Made by a program: the position numbers and the translations under genes | The notes under the pieces: generated by a model | Seen by the model: only the letters and a program-made list of their open reading frames with translations | What the model was told of the DNA's origin: nothing | Databases searched by the model: none | Assembly: GCA_016169945.1 (NCBI GenBank) | Contig: JADLSH010000027.1 | Coordinates: 372,001-436,000, forward strand | Origin: Trachythela sp. YZ-2020 | Lineage: Eukaryota; Cnidaria; Anthozoa; Malacalcyonacea; Clavulariidae | Length of the DNA: 64,000 bases | Direction: 5' to 3' | In this document: positions 32,040 through 43,105 of the stretch, in pieces | Numbering within the stretch: the first letter of the stretch is position 1 | Layout of the letters: the number at the start of each line of letters is the position of its first letter

Positions 32040-32366
32040 CGAGGCAGACAACTGCGAAATGGCACAAATGGCTTTACTGATTTATGCTGGGCCACAAGGA
32101 GAAGACATCCACGATTCCCTGCCAGATCCCATCAAACCCGCAAGTGTAACCGATAAGCAGTGGACACGGATTACCGAAAATCGAAGGAAAAATTTAATCA
32201 ATATTTTCAACCACAAAAGTCGAATGACTCGCCTTGTTCGAGCTAATGAAAGTAAAACCGGAAGAAGGCGAAAGGACTGGGAACTAAGCCGCCAGACTAC
32301 GTAAAGTGGCCGACAAGTGCAACTTTGAGAACTGCTCCGCAGACAAAATGATAGAATGCCTTATCG
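32040..32366 (+). pseudogene. LTR-retrotransposon gag relic
   Basis: The first part (from about 32059) reads QMALLIYAGPQGEDIHDSLP and TRITENRRKNLINIFNHKS. After a frameshift near 32235 the text becomes ELMKVKPEEGERTGN, stop, AARLRKVADKCNFENCSADK. The blocks AGP-x-GEDI, LxxYF/FN and AARLRK-x-A-x-KC-x-F match the capsid region of Ty3/gypsy-like Gag from invertebrates. Gag forms the particle that packages the element RNA. No zinc knuckle, protease or polymerase follows; the relic ends at a GATA microsatellite (32363-32380). Confidence 0.75.
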
Positions 32367-32382
32367 ATAGATAGATAGATTT

Positions 32383-33560
32383 TTAATGTAGAAGGTTTAG
32401 GTGGATGGATATTTCGAGTGAAATATAATATACAATATTTTAGACCTGAAAGGGAACGAGTCCAGTTGCCAAGCGTTAACCACAAGTTCATGTATATATA
32501 TAGAAACGGGGCTTCGGTGGCGCAGTCGTCAGGACAAGCGCCTTTCACCTCTGAGTCTTGAGTTCGATTCCCGCTGAGGACTATACTCATCACACTCATG
32601 TGAAAAGAGTAAGTCAACGCTATGCCGAAAGTCGTGGGTTTTCTCTGGGCACTCCGGTTTCCTCCCACAGGGAAAGTTGACTGGGTGGGTTAGGATATAC
32701 AGATTAGGAAAGTAGTATTACAATTGTTGTAAAAATAGATAATGTAGGCTACGTACATAATATAGGTAAGCGAAATACTTGATGTAATCGGTCACTGAAA
32801 AGCCCCAACGGGGAGTGAGCTGAATAATGTATGAATATGAATACTGCGGGTTGTGATAAGGTAAATTACAAGATTTTTTTTCTGCATCTCACTCGATTGA
32901 AATTGATGTAGAAGGTTTAGGTGGATGGACATTTCGAGTGAAATATTATATACAATATTTTAGACCTGAACGGGAACGGTCCTCGAACAGGAATTGAATC
33001 TGCGGCCCTGCGATTCCGGTGCAGCGCTCTGACCACTGAGCAACAGAGTCCATTTGCCAAGCGTTAACCACAACGCTTGTAGCTCAGTGGTCAGAGCGCT
33101 GCACCGGAATCGCAGGGCCGCAGGTTCAATTCCTGTCGGAGGACTTAGAGTTGCATTTTTCGCAGCCGTTTCCGTTCAGGTCTAAAATATTGTATATAAT
33201 ATTTCACTCGAAATGTCCATCCACCTAAACCTTCTACATCAATTTCAATCGAGTGAGATGCAGAAAAAAACATCTTGTAATTTATCTTATCACAACCAGC
33301 AGTACCCGCATCTATATATATACATGAACTTGTGGTTAATGCTTGGCAACTGGACTCTGTAGCTCAGTGGTCAGAGCGCTGCACCGGAATCGCAGGGCCC
33401 CAGATTCAATTCCTGTCGGAGGACTTAGAGTTGCATTTTTCGCAGCCGTTCCCGTTCAGGTCTAAAATATTGTATATAATATTTCACTCGAAATATCCAT
33501 CCACCTAAACCTTCTACATCAATTTCAATCGAGTGAGATGCAGAAAAAACAAATTGTAAT
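32383..33560. mobile_element. tRNA-like SINE cluster in head-to-head arrangement
   Basis: Plus-strand units of about 280 bp begin at the tRNA-like parts 33077 and 33357: TGTAGCTCAGTGGTCAGAGC (A box), ACCGGAATCGCAGGGCC, GGTTCAATTCCTGTC (B box), then TTTTTCGCAGCCGTT, GGTCTAAAATATTGTATATA and CTTCTACATCAATTTCAATC. The left part (32383-33060) carries the same in reverse: a tRNA-like copy at 32985-33050 and a second 3' part at 32383-32500. The cluster is therefore a palindrome centred near 33065. SINEs are transcribed by RNA polymerase III and moved by LINE machinery. Confidence 0.8.
32515..32850 (+). mobile_element. Different tRNA-derived SINE inserted in the cluster
   Basis: GGGGCTTCGGTGGCGCAGTC carries an A box, and GAGTTCGATTCCCGCTGAGG a B box; then come a body (GTCGTGGGTTTTCTCTGGGC, CTCCGGTTTCCTCCCACAGG, CTGGGTGGGTTAGGATATAC) and a tail with ATGTATGAATATGAATA. 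It splits the reversed copy of the 280-bp SINE, whose two halves resume on each side (...TATATATA / ACTGCGGGTTGTGATAAGG). I recognise this type from anthozoan DNA by memory only. Confidence 0.8.
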
Positions 33561-33564
33561 AACT

Positions 33565-35855
33565 CTTTATCTTCAGGCAGGCGCAGGCCTCAGGGGTTGC
33601 GACATGCATCAGCGGGCTGAGCTGCCTTAGCTGCCCGATCTGCCTCCCGCCTGTGCCTAAATAGCATTGACGAGGACACTATCTGATTTTCTCTCAAAAT
33701 GTGACAGTGTTCATACAAAACAATTCGTAAAATTTGAGAAATTCATCTTTTATCTAACTATCAACAAATTACTTAATTTCCCAAAAAATTACCAAAAATT
33801 TACTAAAAATATTTAATTACAAAAAAAGTCCCAAAAATTGCCATAAATTACCAAAAGTAATTAAAATTACCAAATCTGTCCACACTGATCCAGTTGTACA
33901 TAGAGATCAAGGAGTAACATTATAATTACGTCATTTTAATCTAGGCTGTCGCTGATTGGCTACAAGCTAACACTACAGTTACAGCTAACAAGGCGATGGC
34001 AATATATCTGCATTCGCAGATACAAAAATTATTTCTAAAATTTTCATGTAGTTAAGTACTGCACTGGTTTGCACTGAAGAACTACAGAGCCGACTCAGTG
34101 TCCCATTCCTGTTTAACATGCCGCTAAATTTAGATTTCACTCCTCCTTTTAGCTCATCTTGTGCAATGATAAAATTCCTTTAAAATAACCCCTGTTTCAT
34201 AATCCGTTTAAATAACAACATTATAGATACATGCAGAAATAATTATTAAACAATTTTATTGCTCATTAATTAATATAGTTGACTTAATGTTTCAAAATGT
34301 TTCAGCAAATGCATGTTGTAAATGTTGACATGTTGTAAAAGCTAGTGTTTTGGTTAAGAATGTAGACTATTCTTTTGTGTGCCATATATTCTTGACTTCG
34401 CATTCTAAAGATACGAGTCCCGAACCACTGCATGAACGTTCACCACATTTGCCACAGACTAGTCTAGCTAGCTTTAAAACAGACATGTTTATAAACATTA
34501 ATTTTCAATCAATCAATCAATCAATCAATGGTTTATTATAAGATCGTCGCGCTCGAAAGCGAATTACGAAATTATTTACAAAATTCTTTAGAAGTTATTA
34601 ATGTTAGAGTGTACTATATAAGATATACATTATTTACAACAATTATCTAACAAATCTATATTTACAATTTAAAAGCTATGTGATCGGAAACACATCTTCA
34701 CTTGAATATATAGTTGAATCAAACGGTTGCTATCTGCTTTTCATTATCAGGCATACTGGTTTCACAGCGGCCTAAAATTTTGAAGAGTTACTGTGTTAAA
34801 CACTGTATCGTCAATATCCCAAAGCTCATCAGCTCATACATTTCAAAAGCTTATAACAACTAGTAACTGATTAAAATTATGAATATACAAAACAGCAATA
34901 TATCACTTACTTTCATCAGTATACATCTTGAGACATTAAGTTATTCAGAACAACTGAAAAGCATGACCAGTCCTCACATCTGAGCCAAATGTCTATTTAT
35001 CGTGGCCAAAGTGTAACTTTGTGATTCAAACTCGTGCATGACGAATAATGATTGCTAATTTTGGTAAAAACAACGTTGCGCTTTAACGTTCCACGGACAT
35101 TTACAAAAGGTTGTACTAAAATCTTTCTGTGACGTTCGGTAAAACATGCCTACAACGTTTAGCACACATGACACTTTTAGCTAGTCACAAAATGCATTTG
35201 CGGAAACGTGTTCTTAAGGTTGTAGAGTACTCAGGTCAGACCTAACCAAATTACAACATTCCCGCAACGTTGCGATTACGTTGTATGCTAGCTGGGTAAT
35301 TACCCCCCACATTTTTCCACTTTTGCTTATGCGACATGTTCTGATCATCAGAATTCTGTAAAGTCTTCCCCCAAAGTGCATGAAATGGCGTTTCAGAGAC
35401 TCTAGATATCAAAATTCCCCTATACCCTCTAGTGCCCTTGTGCTTTCGGCACTCGATACCCGCGCATTTCTGATAGCGGCATGGGGCCTATGCCCTTTCG
35501 TCGGGCAAAACATACCCACACCCATAACATGGCTTCCCCCCCAATAGTTTCCTCAATTTACTTCCAGGATTTTAGTCCCTTTTCACACTATATACATTTT
35601 CTTTCAGAGCCAACTACAATAAACTTATCTGTAATATTTTCTCCTTACTTTGCCTTTGTGTGTTTATCAATAGGAACAAAACCAATTCATTGATGCTTGT
35701 AATTGTACACGGAACGAATGTTATTTCAAAACTTGGGGATGAGGTTGTAAAAAGTTTAAAATTGTGTTAATCCTTATGTGTAAAAATTTCACAAATATTA
35801 CGAAAATTCCTCTCAGGAAACTTCTGCGACTTTGAAAATGCAAATTTTTCCTGGG
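33565..35855. other. No gene recognised; AT-rich spacer
   Basis: Contains a G/C-rich imperfect inverted patch at 33575-33655 (GGCAGGCGCAGGCCT ... GCCTGTGCC), AT-rich ACCAAAAATT repeats at 33770-33880 and an (AATC)n microsatellite at 34506-34530 followed by GGTTTATTATAAGATCG, perhaps a reversed LINE tail. Small frames at 34350 and 35481 are not convincing. Confidence 0.4.
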
Positions 35856-35857
35856 AG

Positions 35858-36250
35858 AGCAACCGTCAACTGCAAACGTTTTTCCAAGTTTAATTTGTTT
35901 ACCTTTCAAACGCACACGTAATTTGGAGTTATTTTTATACACGTTTGTAGACCCGCCCATGCATGTTGTTTTATAAACGTAAGAGCTAGGTTTTATATCA
36001 AATATAGCGTGGTTTGTTTATCGATTTTACATTGATTAAATACAATGCCTGTACAAGTGAAAGTTTTATACGGACATAGTTACGATCGTCAAAACATAGC
36101 TAAAACACGCTATATATTTGATTTAAAACCTAGCTTTTACGTTTATAAAACAACATGGGCGGGACCTACAAACGTGTGTAACAATAACTCCAAACGTGTG
36201 CGTTTGAAACGTAAACAAACGTGGAAAAACGTTTGCAGTTGACGGTTGCT
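35858..36250. mobile_element. Foldback element with about 155-bp arms
   Basis: Left arm begins AGCAACCGTCAACTGCAAAC and the right arm ends with its complement. Both arms share CAAACGCACACG, GGAGTTATT, ACACGTTTGTAG, CATGTTGTTTTATAAACGTA and AGCTAGGTTTTA. The central unpaired part is only about 80 bp. The open frames 35721-35960 (minus) and 36045-36242 (plus) are mirror translations of the arms, not genes. Confidence 0.88.
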
Positions 36251-36302
36251 TGCAAATGGTAGTAACTGGCAGTGCCCTTGCACTGACGATCGAGTAAAAT
36301 CG

Positions 36303-36378
36303 TCTGGCGTTAGACAGAATAAAATACTCTGGCGTTAGACAGAATAAAATACTCTGGCGTTCGACAGAGTAAAACACT
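36303..36378. repeat. 25-bp tandem repeat, three copies
   Basis: TCTGGCGTTAGACAGAATAA recurs at 36303, 36328 and 36353; the third copy has GTTCGACAGAGT. Confidence 0.92.
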
Positions 36379-36379
36379 A

Positions 36380-37420
36380 AATTAGGTCCATCTGGGCGCA
36401 TTGCAAGCTAATGGGTTAATACTATAGCTGTAGTTAATATTTATACTAAAGGTATAGAATTCTTACACAGAAATTTGAAATTGTATTTACTTGAGAATTG
36501 AATTTATCACATTATAAAAATGTGAACTGCCAAGTCGAGAGAGAATGGAGTACTATTAAAGATGTATTCATGCCCCTAACAGATTCCATACATGTATTTT
36601 AGTTTCAAGCTCCTTTGCTTTTTTATAATTATAAAGTCGGTCTTAACCCCTTGCTTAGAAGGAAGATTTTGCTTCATTACCCCCTCAAATAGCCTCTGGC
36701 CCCCTATGACACATACTTAATGACCGCTCCATAAATAAATAAGATGTATAAAGATATTGTAGTTTTTCCGAGTTATTTTATTTGATCGATGGCCCGAACT
36801 AGAAACGGATGATCTATTTGAGCAAATTTGGAGAAAGGCAAATAACTCGCCCTTGCAATATTTTCATATAACTTGTTTAAACAAGTCATTGCGTTGGTAG
36901 TTCTTGACGGAAATTTGGTAAATTTGAATAACTACATCATTGGACGAACTTTCAAGAAGACCAGTACCTAGATAGCGCTATTTTTTATTATAGAAACCTA
37001 ATATAGTGTAAACCAAATTTAACTAGTCCTACTCATGGGTTGGTAGTGATACCCCATTCTAGTGGCGGAAGTAGTGGAATATTTTTACTTGGATTATGTA
37101 TATTTGCAGTAACATGCTTTCTGGAAAGGCTTTTAAAACAACGAAGACATTCACCACGCTATTAGATATATTGATGATAATGATAATGATAATTTATTTA
37201 ACGTCTAAAGCGTAGGGAGTGGTTATCCAATCTCCCGAGCTAAAAGCTTATGCTAAAAACGCTCGACTAAAACTAAACTATCTACATAATTATATAACTA
37301 TTACAGAAGAAAGTTTTAAATAGAATTATGTACAAATAATGTTTAACGGATGTTACTAATATAGTACGTTTGAGCATGATAATTTATTATTTTCTGAAGA
37401 AATTCATTAGTACCGAACCC
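36380..37420. other. No gene recognised; microsatellite at 37170
   Basis: Spacer. TGATGATAATGATAATGATA (37170-37190) precedes ATTTATTTAACGTCTAAAGC, another possible reversed LINE 3' tail. Confidence 0.4.
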
Positions 37421-37423
37421 TCC

Positions 37424-37495
37424 ACAGGTTGGACAGCAGGCCGCAAATCATCATGGGTACTGAGCGTATGCTTCCACGTGCATGAATATCAGAAA
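37424..37495 (+). mobile_element. Diverged end of the 40641-42689 transposon family
   Basis: CACAGGTTGGACAGCAGGCC, then CGCAAATCATCATGGGTAC, TGAGCGTATGCTTCCACGTG align with the ends at 5075 and 42689. The homology fades at about 37490, before the ATG region. Confidence 0.65.
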
Positions 37496-37904
37496 AACTA
37501 AAATTTTACTTCAGTGCTCTAACTCATTGCGCCAAGTGTTAGTTTATTTAGATAAATTATGTTTGAGATATGAAACGTTCCTCTAATTGCAAGCATAACC
37601 TGTGGCGCCATAGCTTAAAATTCATGCACATACAGCAACTTAGGATGACTTTAAATAAAAATAAATTTCAGGACCCCCCTAAAGTTTTTTAGAACTAAAT
37701 ACAAATTGAGAATGATATTTAGACTTTCAACACTACAGGAAATAACCCAGAAGTTCAAGGGTATAAAAATCAGTTTTATATACAAGATGATGATCCCAAA
37801 GATTTTTGACGATAGAGAATCACTAGGACCACAATATTATATATTTTCTCTAATGATGTACAGAAATTCCTATGTTTACGTTTTGTAGATATAAAGAATA
37901 TAGA

Positions 37905-39415
37905 ATGGATGGAGATGTAGCGATGCAGGATGAAAAAGATGATACTTGGATGAACACTGCTCTTTTGAATGCCATTAGACGTAAACCACTAGATTTAAAA
38001 CGGGTAAAAGATTTAGTAGAAAATGGAGCTGATGTTAACAGTGCAAATGACAGTGCTGAAACTGTTCTTTACTTTGCTGCAAGATCTGGTTCTGTAGAAA
38101 TCACGAAATATTTGGTTGAACATGGCGCTGATATCAATTGTAAAGATAATAACGACAAAACAGTTCTTCACAAAGTTGTAATGTAGGCCTATGATAATTC
38201 AATAGATATTATCAAATATTTAGTGGAACATGGTGCTGATGTCAATGGGATAGATAATAACGGCTTCACACTTCTCTACTATGCTGTAAAATCTCACTCA
38301 TTAGATATTGTCAATTATTTAGTGGAACATGGTGCTGACGTCAATTGGAAAGATAATAACGGCTTCACACTTCTCTTCTATGCTCTAAAATACCACTCAT
38401 TATATATTGTCAACTATTTAGTGGAACATGGTGCTGATGTCAATGAGAGAGATAATAAAGACTTCTCACTTCTTTACTATGATGCAAAATATCACTCATT
38501 AGATATTGTCAACTATTTAGTGGAACCTGGTGCTGATGTCAATGGGATAGATAATAACGGCTTCACAGTTCTCTACTATGCTGTAAGAAAAACTTATTAG
38601 ATATTGTCAAATATTTAGTGGAACATTAATTTAACATAGGGCTGATGTCAATTGGAAAGATAATAACGGCTTCACACTTCTCTACTATGCTGTAAAACCT
38701 CGCTCTTTAGATATTGTCAAATCTTTAGTGGAACATGGTGCTGATGTCAATGGGATAGATAATAACGGCTTGACAGTTCTCTACCATGCTGTAATATATC
38801 ACTTATTAGATATTGTAAAATATTTAGTGGAACATGGGGCTGATGTCAATTGGAAAGATAACGACGGCGTCACACTTCTCTACTACGCTGTAGTATCTGG
38901 CTCATTAGATATTGTCAAATATTTAGTGGAACATGGGGCTGATGCCAATTGGAAAGATAATAACGGCTTCACACTTCTCTACTAATAACGGCGTCACACT
39001 TCTCTACTATGCTGTAGTATCTGGCTCATTAGATATTGTCAAATATTTAGTGGAACATGGGGCTGATGCCAATTGGAAAGATAATAACGGCTTCACACTT
39101 CTCTTCCATGCTCTAAAATACCACTCATTATATATTGTCAACTATTTAGTGGAACATGGTGCTGATGTCAATGAGAGAGATAATAAAGACTTCTCACTTC
39201 TTTACTATGATGCAAAATATCACTCATTAGATATTGTCAACTATTTAGTGGAACACGGTGCTGATGTTAATGGGAGAGATAATAACGGCTTGACAGTTCT
39301 CTACTATGCTGTAAGATATATATAACTTATTAGGTATTGTCAAATATTTAGTGGAACATAGGGCTGATTTCAATTGGAAAGATAATAACGGCTTCATACT
39401 TCTCTACTATGCTGT
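37905..39415 (+). pseudogene. Ankyrin-repeat protein gene, 5' part, interrupted
   Basis: After an acceptor (TTTTGTAG, 37881-37888) the first Met at 37905 opens MDGDVAMQDEKDDTW. From about 38010, 33-residue (99-bp) ankyrin repeats follow with the consensus YLVEHGADVN, DNNGFTLLYYAV and SLDIV: about 14 before the insertion and 2 after (46013-46309). Ankyrin repeats form stacked helix-loop-helix modules that bind other proteins, usually in the cytoplasm. Units are nearly identical in DNA, so they spread recently by unequal exchange. Breaks: in-frame TAG after VVM (38184), a 10-bp insertion near 38630, and a rearranged junction near 38985 that splits the frame. At 39415 the coding sequence stops within ...CTATGCTGT, where a LINE begins. 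Confidence 0.9.
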
Positions 39416-40631
39416 ATCTATCATCAACCAGCTATGGAAAGTTGTAAATTGGGTGTTAGTACTCAGGCAAGAAAATCTTGTCTGAATTTATCGGCAATTG
39501 ACTCTCTCTCAGCTGGAAAAGATTGGAGTAAGCTGGAAAATTTAGAATATGACGGGAAGCGACTGAAATGGACAGGAGAACTTGATTGCTTAAAGAAATT
39601 TATCGAATGTTTTGTCATCGGCGAAGGCAAATGGCGCTCGCCTGGCGGTTCTACTAAACAATTTTTATTGTCGGACAAGGGTCTAGTCGTTTCATGGTAT
39701 GCACATAAGCAAAACTCGCTAACATTTAATGGAGAAGATCGAGATTTATTAAGAGAAACATTAATACAACTATGTGTAGAAAGAGACTCGTCATCCTCGA
39801 AGTCGGCGAATTGCTCCACAGAATGTTTAATCAGCGACGGGCTGGACGAAGCTAGAACGGCCAACAATGACGACCATAATAATATCATAGACTTATCGCC
39901 TGATATATCAACTACCCTACATGATCCTTTATCACTAAGCCATTCGAGTAATGACGGAGATCTACAGGTATTGAATTTAAATTTATCTTTCAGTCCAACG
40001 CAAACTAACTGTGAAGATAATTTCGAGCATAACAAGGACGACAGTTTGCATGTTGTAGTGCAAACGGGCACTCAGAGTGAGCAACGTAAACCTGATCCAA
40101 CTAAGAGTACAACCAGCGTTAGCCAAAACTTGGGTTTTTGCGAATGTGTGAGTGTGTATGAGAATAATGGCGAAATAGTGGCTAAAATTGAGAAAATACA
40201 ATCGAAACAAAAAGATTTGGAAAATATAATCAAAAGCCAGGATGAGGCAATTAACATTCTTAAACAGGAAAATTTTGCTTAAATCAAAGTTTGAGTCCTT
40301 GGAATTTCTTTTGTTTGCTAATCCCCAATTACATGCTTCGCCCGTTTCTGATGAAAATTGTCCAACCCAAGCGAAATCACAAAGGAGTGTCAGTCCAATT
40401 GACACTGACAACCACACAATATTTTCAACTGCCGACTCAAATAAGGATCAGTCTTGGACTCTTTTAAGCGATAATCCTTTTATCCACTGTCCCGATAAAG
40501 GAAACAATTTGAATATCCCTAAAGGCTCGAATGATTACACATTGCCAGTAAATTCTCTTATGCAAAATGCCTCGACTAAGATATCGGCAAGTGAAAATGG
40601 TAGTGTTCTAAATACGAACAACTTAGGGAAA

Positions 40632-40640
40632 GATCGGAGC
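40632..40640. repeat. Left 9-bp target duplication (GATCGGAGC)
   Basis: Identical to 42690-42698 and directly adjacent to the terminal repeat of the DNA transposon. Confidence 0.92.
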
Positions 40641-42689
40641 CAGAGGAGGTCGGACAAGCAATTAGCGAGTTGTCACGTGAGCTCTCGACCAATGAGATCA
40701 CTCTATTTTCTCATCGTGTTATCTGAAAAATTTGGGCAGAAAAATTTGCATTCGACACAAAATAAATCGAGAAAAAACATTAATATTAAAATTTTCTTGC
40801 AAACTTTCAAGTGTAGTGGTACTACTACTAAAGATCTGGTGATGTCTGCAAAAATCTCTGAGGTAAACGTTATTTTCAATGTTATTTTGATGTTTGAAGT
40901 TACTCGACTCCCCGCGACGTGTTGACTCAAGTCTAAATATGTTTACAATTTTAAAATGAAATATCTAGAAATTCCCACGGTTCGATTTTCTTCATTTTTG
41001 GTAGTCGTCAAGACAAAAATATAAGCTTTAAATCTGCTGGAATGATCCCGGTGATCCCCCGGCAGTTTTCGAGATATTAGGCATTGAAGTGACCATAGTC
41101 ATTTCGACGTTTGCCAAAATGGCGTCTAATAGTTTAGGAAGATATTGCGCCACCAAAGCTTGTTTTTCCCAATGAATCTTGAAACTTCTTTAATATAAAG
41201 AGCGTTATTCTTTAGAGTAAGCGTTAAAGTACTTTTGAATGAATTTTAGGAGATATTTGCCTGTTGTTTAGAGATTTTATATCTTGGCTAGTGTCTGGCT
41301 CTGTCTGCAATTTTGTTATCTGACGGCCCACTCGACTCACAAATATCGAATATTTTGTCATTGTTATTCAATTTTTTTCCTGTAATGCATCCATGCTATT
41401 TCAGTAACTATTGATCTACCTATGTGAGCAGTATTTTGTAAGGTAAACGTTATTTTGATCTTTTATGTAGGCTGTACGTCGTCATATTGTATTAATTCGA
41501 TGCCATTTCTGTCAACAATCTTTGAAGTTGAACACCTCGAATTTCCACAATTGTCGCAGTGTTGCTCGTATTTTTCTGAAGGAGTTGACTTTACTGTTTA
41601 AAATAAGTGCTGAGTTTTGAAAGAAAATTTTAGAAGTAAAATTTGTTGTTTATTTACGGATTTGTATTTTGGGTTGAATTCTATCATTGTATTGTTAATT
41701 TGCCTTCTTGGTGAATATTTGCTTTCTTTAATATTTCTTTATATATGTAGAGAATGAGCAGAGATATTATATTTTATGCATGTACTATGTATTTTCAATA
41801 AAAATGGAACTGTATATTACTGTATAAACTTTTATTGTTTTTTTGTTTTCTACATTTCACCAGTAATTTCTGTTGGAAAAGTATATGTTTAAGCTGATGA
41901 ATAGAAGTTCTTTGACAACCCCAATATGGCGGTTTTCAGTAGTCACAATGTGCTATTGGGATTGGGATAAATAAATAACTAAATACATATTAAAAGTCGA
42001 ACCTTTGATGCCAGCAGAATCAATTTGGCCAATAAATATTTAGTTTTTCTCACTATTTGCACAATGTACATTACAAATACAGACGATCCAAGCAGTGGGT
42101 CAGCTTATGAAATAATTTACTTAAGTGTATGTATACATAGTGTCTAGTTAGACCCTTCATTCTCATCTTTTCCTCACTTCTGTCTTTCCATGAATGAGGA
42201 GTAAATATGTGTGTATTGTAAATAATGCATAGTATAATTTTGTTAAATGTAATTTATAACTGCAGGATCCCACTGAAAAACACTTCGGTGATGTGGGTAT
42301 CCTGGTTAAATATAAATGAATAATAAAATAAAAAATATACAAAATGCAACACTGAACAAAGTGTCCACAAATTACATATATAATTTCAACACATGAACAT
42401 TTATATTGACCACAAGACCAGTTGATCACACGCAGCCTTCGAGATTTCTGCACAAATAAATCCATTAAATTAAACGGACTCAAAGAGCCTTGTTATACAT
42501 CGAATACAAACACTAAACACATCCATAATGATGGCATTGAGTCTCTGGATCAATAGCGTCCATTTTCGCAGAATTTGCTATGGCCAGAGATGTTGACTTC
42601 ACGGCAGTCAACGCATAAATGAGGCCGCACGTGGAAACATACGCTCATTACCCCTGATGCCTTGCGGCCTGCTTGTCCGACCTCCTCTG
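40641..42689. mobile_element. DNA transposon with 20-bp terminal repeats and 9-bp target duplication
   Basis: Both ends are CAGAGGAGGTCGGACAAGCA (the right one inverted), flanked by perfect GATCGGAGC duplications. A 9-bp duplication points to the Mutator-like superfamily, though others (8-10 bp) are possible. No transposase is recognisable; the largest frames (40703-40930 and 42163-42483, both minus) match nothing. On the minus strand an ATG at 42563 (MDAIDPETQCHHYGCV) corresponds to the ATG at 5191 in another copy. Near the right end the minus strand reads CGCAAGGCATCAGGGGTAAT, resembling the reverse ZNF143/Staf site. Perfect terminal repeats and duplications suggest the youngest insertion of the three nested here. 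Confidence 0.9.
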
Positions 42690-42698
42690 GATCGGAGC
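42690..42698. repeat. Right 9-bp target duplication (GATCGGAGC)
   Basis: Copy of 40632-40640; it resumes the ORF1 coding sequence (DRSNENLSKS). Confidence 0.92.
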
Positions 42699-43105
42699 AA
42701 TGAAAATCTATCTAAAAGCAATACCTTATGCCCATTTATTCTGCGCCGTGGTTGGTGTATAAAAGGCGACCGCTGTGACTTTTCCCACCAGAACTTAATT
42801 AATGCCCCCCAACCCCGTCACATGGCCGGTGCGTCAAAAAGTTCTGTATTCTGCCCTTTTTTACGCAAGAAAGGGTTCTGCCTGAAGGGTCCGAGATGTG
42901 ATTTCTCCCACGCCGAACCCTCTCCACGTTCGTTCGTAAAACCACCTCCAATTAATGGTTATCTACCATATGCACCGAATAACCAAAAAAATTTCCACGA
43001 CCCTTTATCTACCCCCCCTTCTTTTTTTGGAGGTTTCCAGAGCGCTCTTGGCTTACTAGAAACGAGACTGAGGAGAATAGAGGCTACTTCCAACCCATTC
43101 CCCCT

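Noticed and set aside
33077..33147. Functional tRNA genes at the tRNA-like sequences (also 33357, 52975, 53453)
   Set aside because: A and B boxes are good, but the acceptor stem and anticodon arm have mismatches and each sequence is fused to a repeated SINE body; one copy lacks part of the anticodon region.
35721..36242. Paired ORFs with TNVYKNNSKLRVRLKGKQ-like sequence on opposite strands
   Set aside because: They are mirror products of the foldback arms.
37872..38184. Bacterial or symbiont ankyrin gene
   Set aside because: An acceptor-like site precedes it, the DNA is AT-rich like its surroundings, and a LINE of the host is inserted in it.
39463..40417. Minus-strand ORFs of 202 and 144 codons
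   Set aside because: Shadows of LINE ORF1, which has the recognisable domain and is bounded by the insertion.
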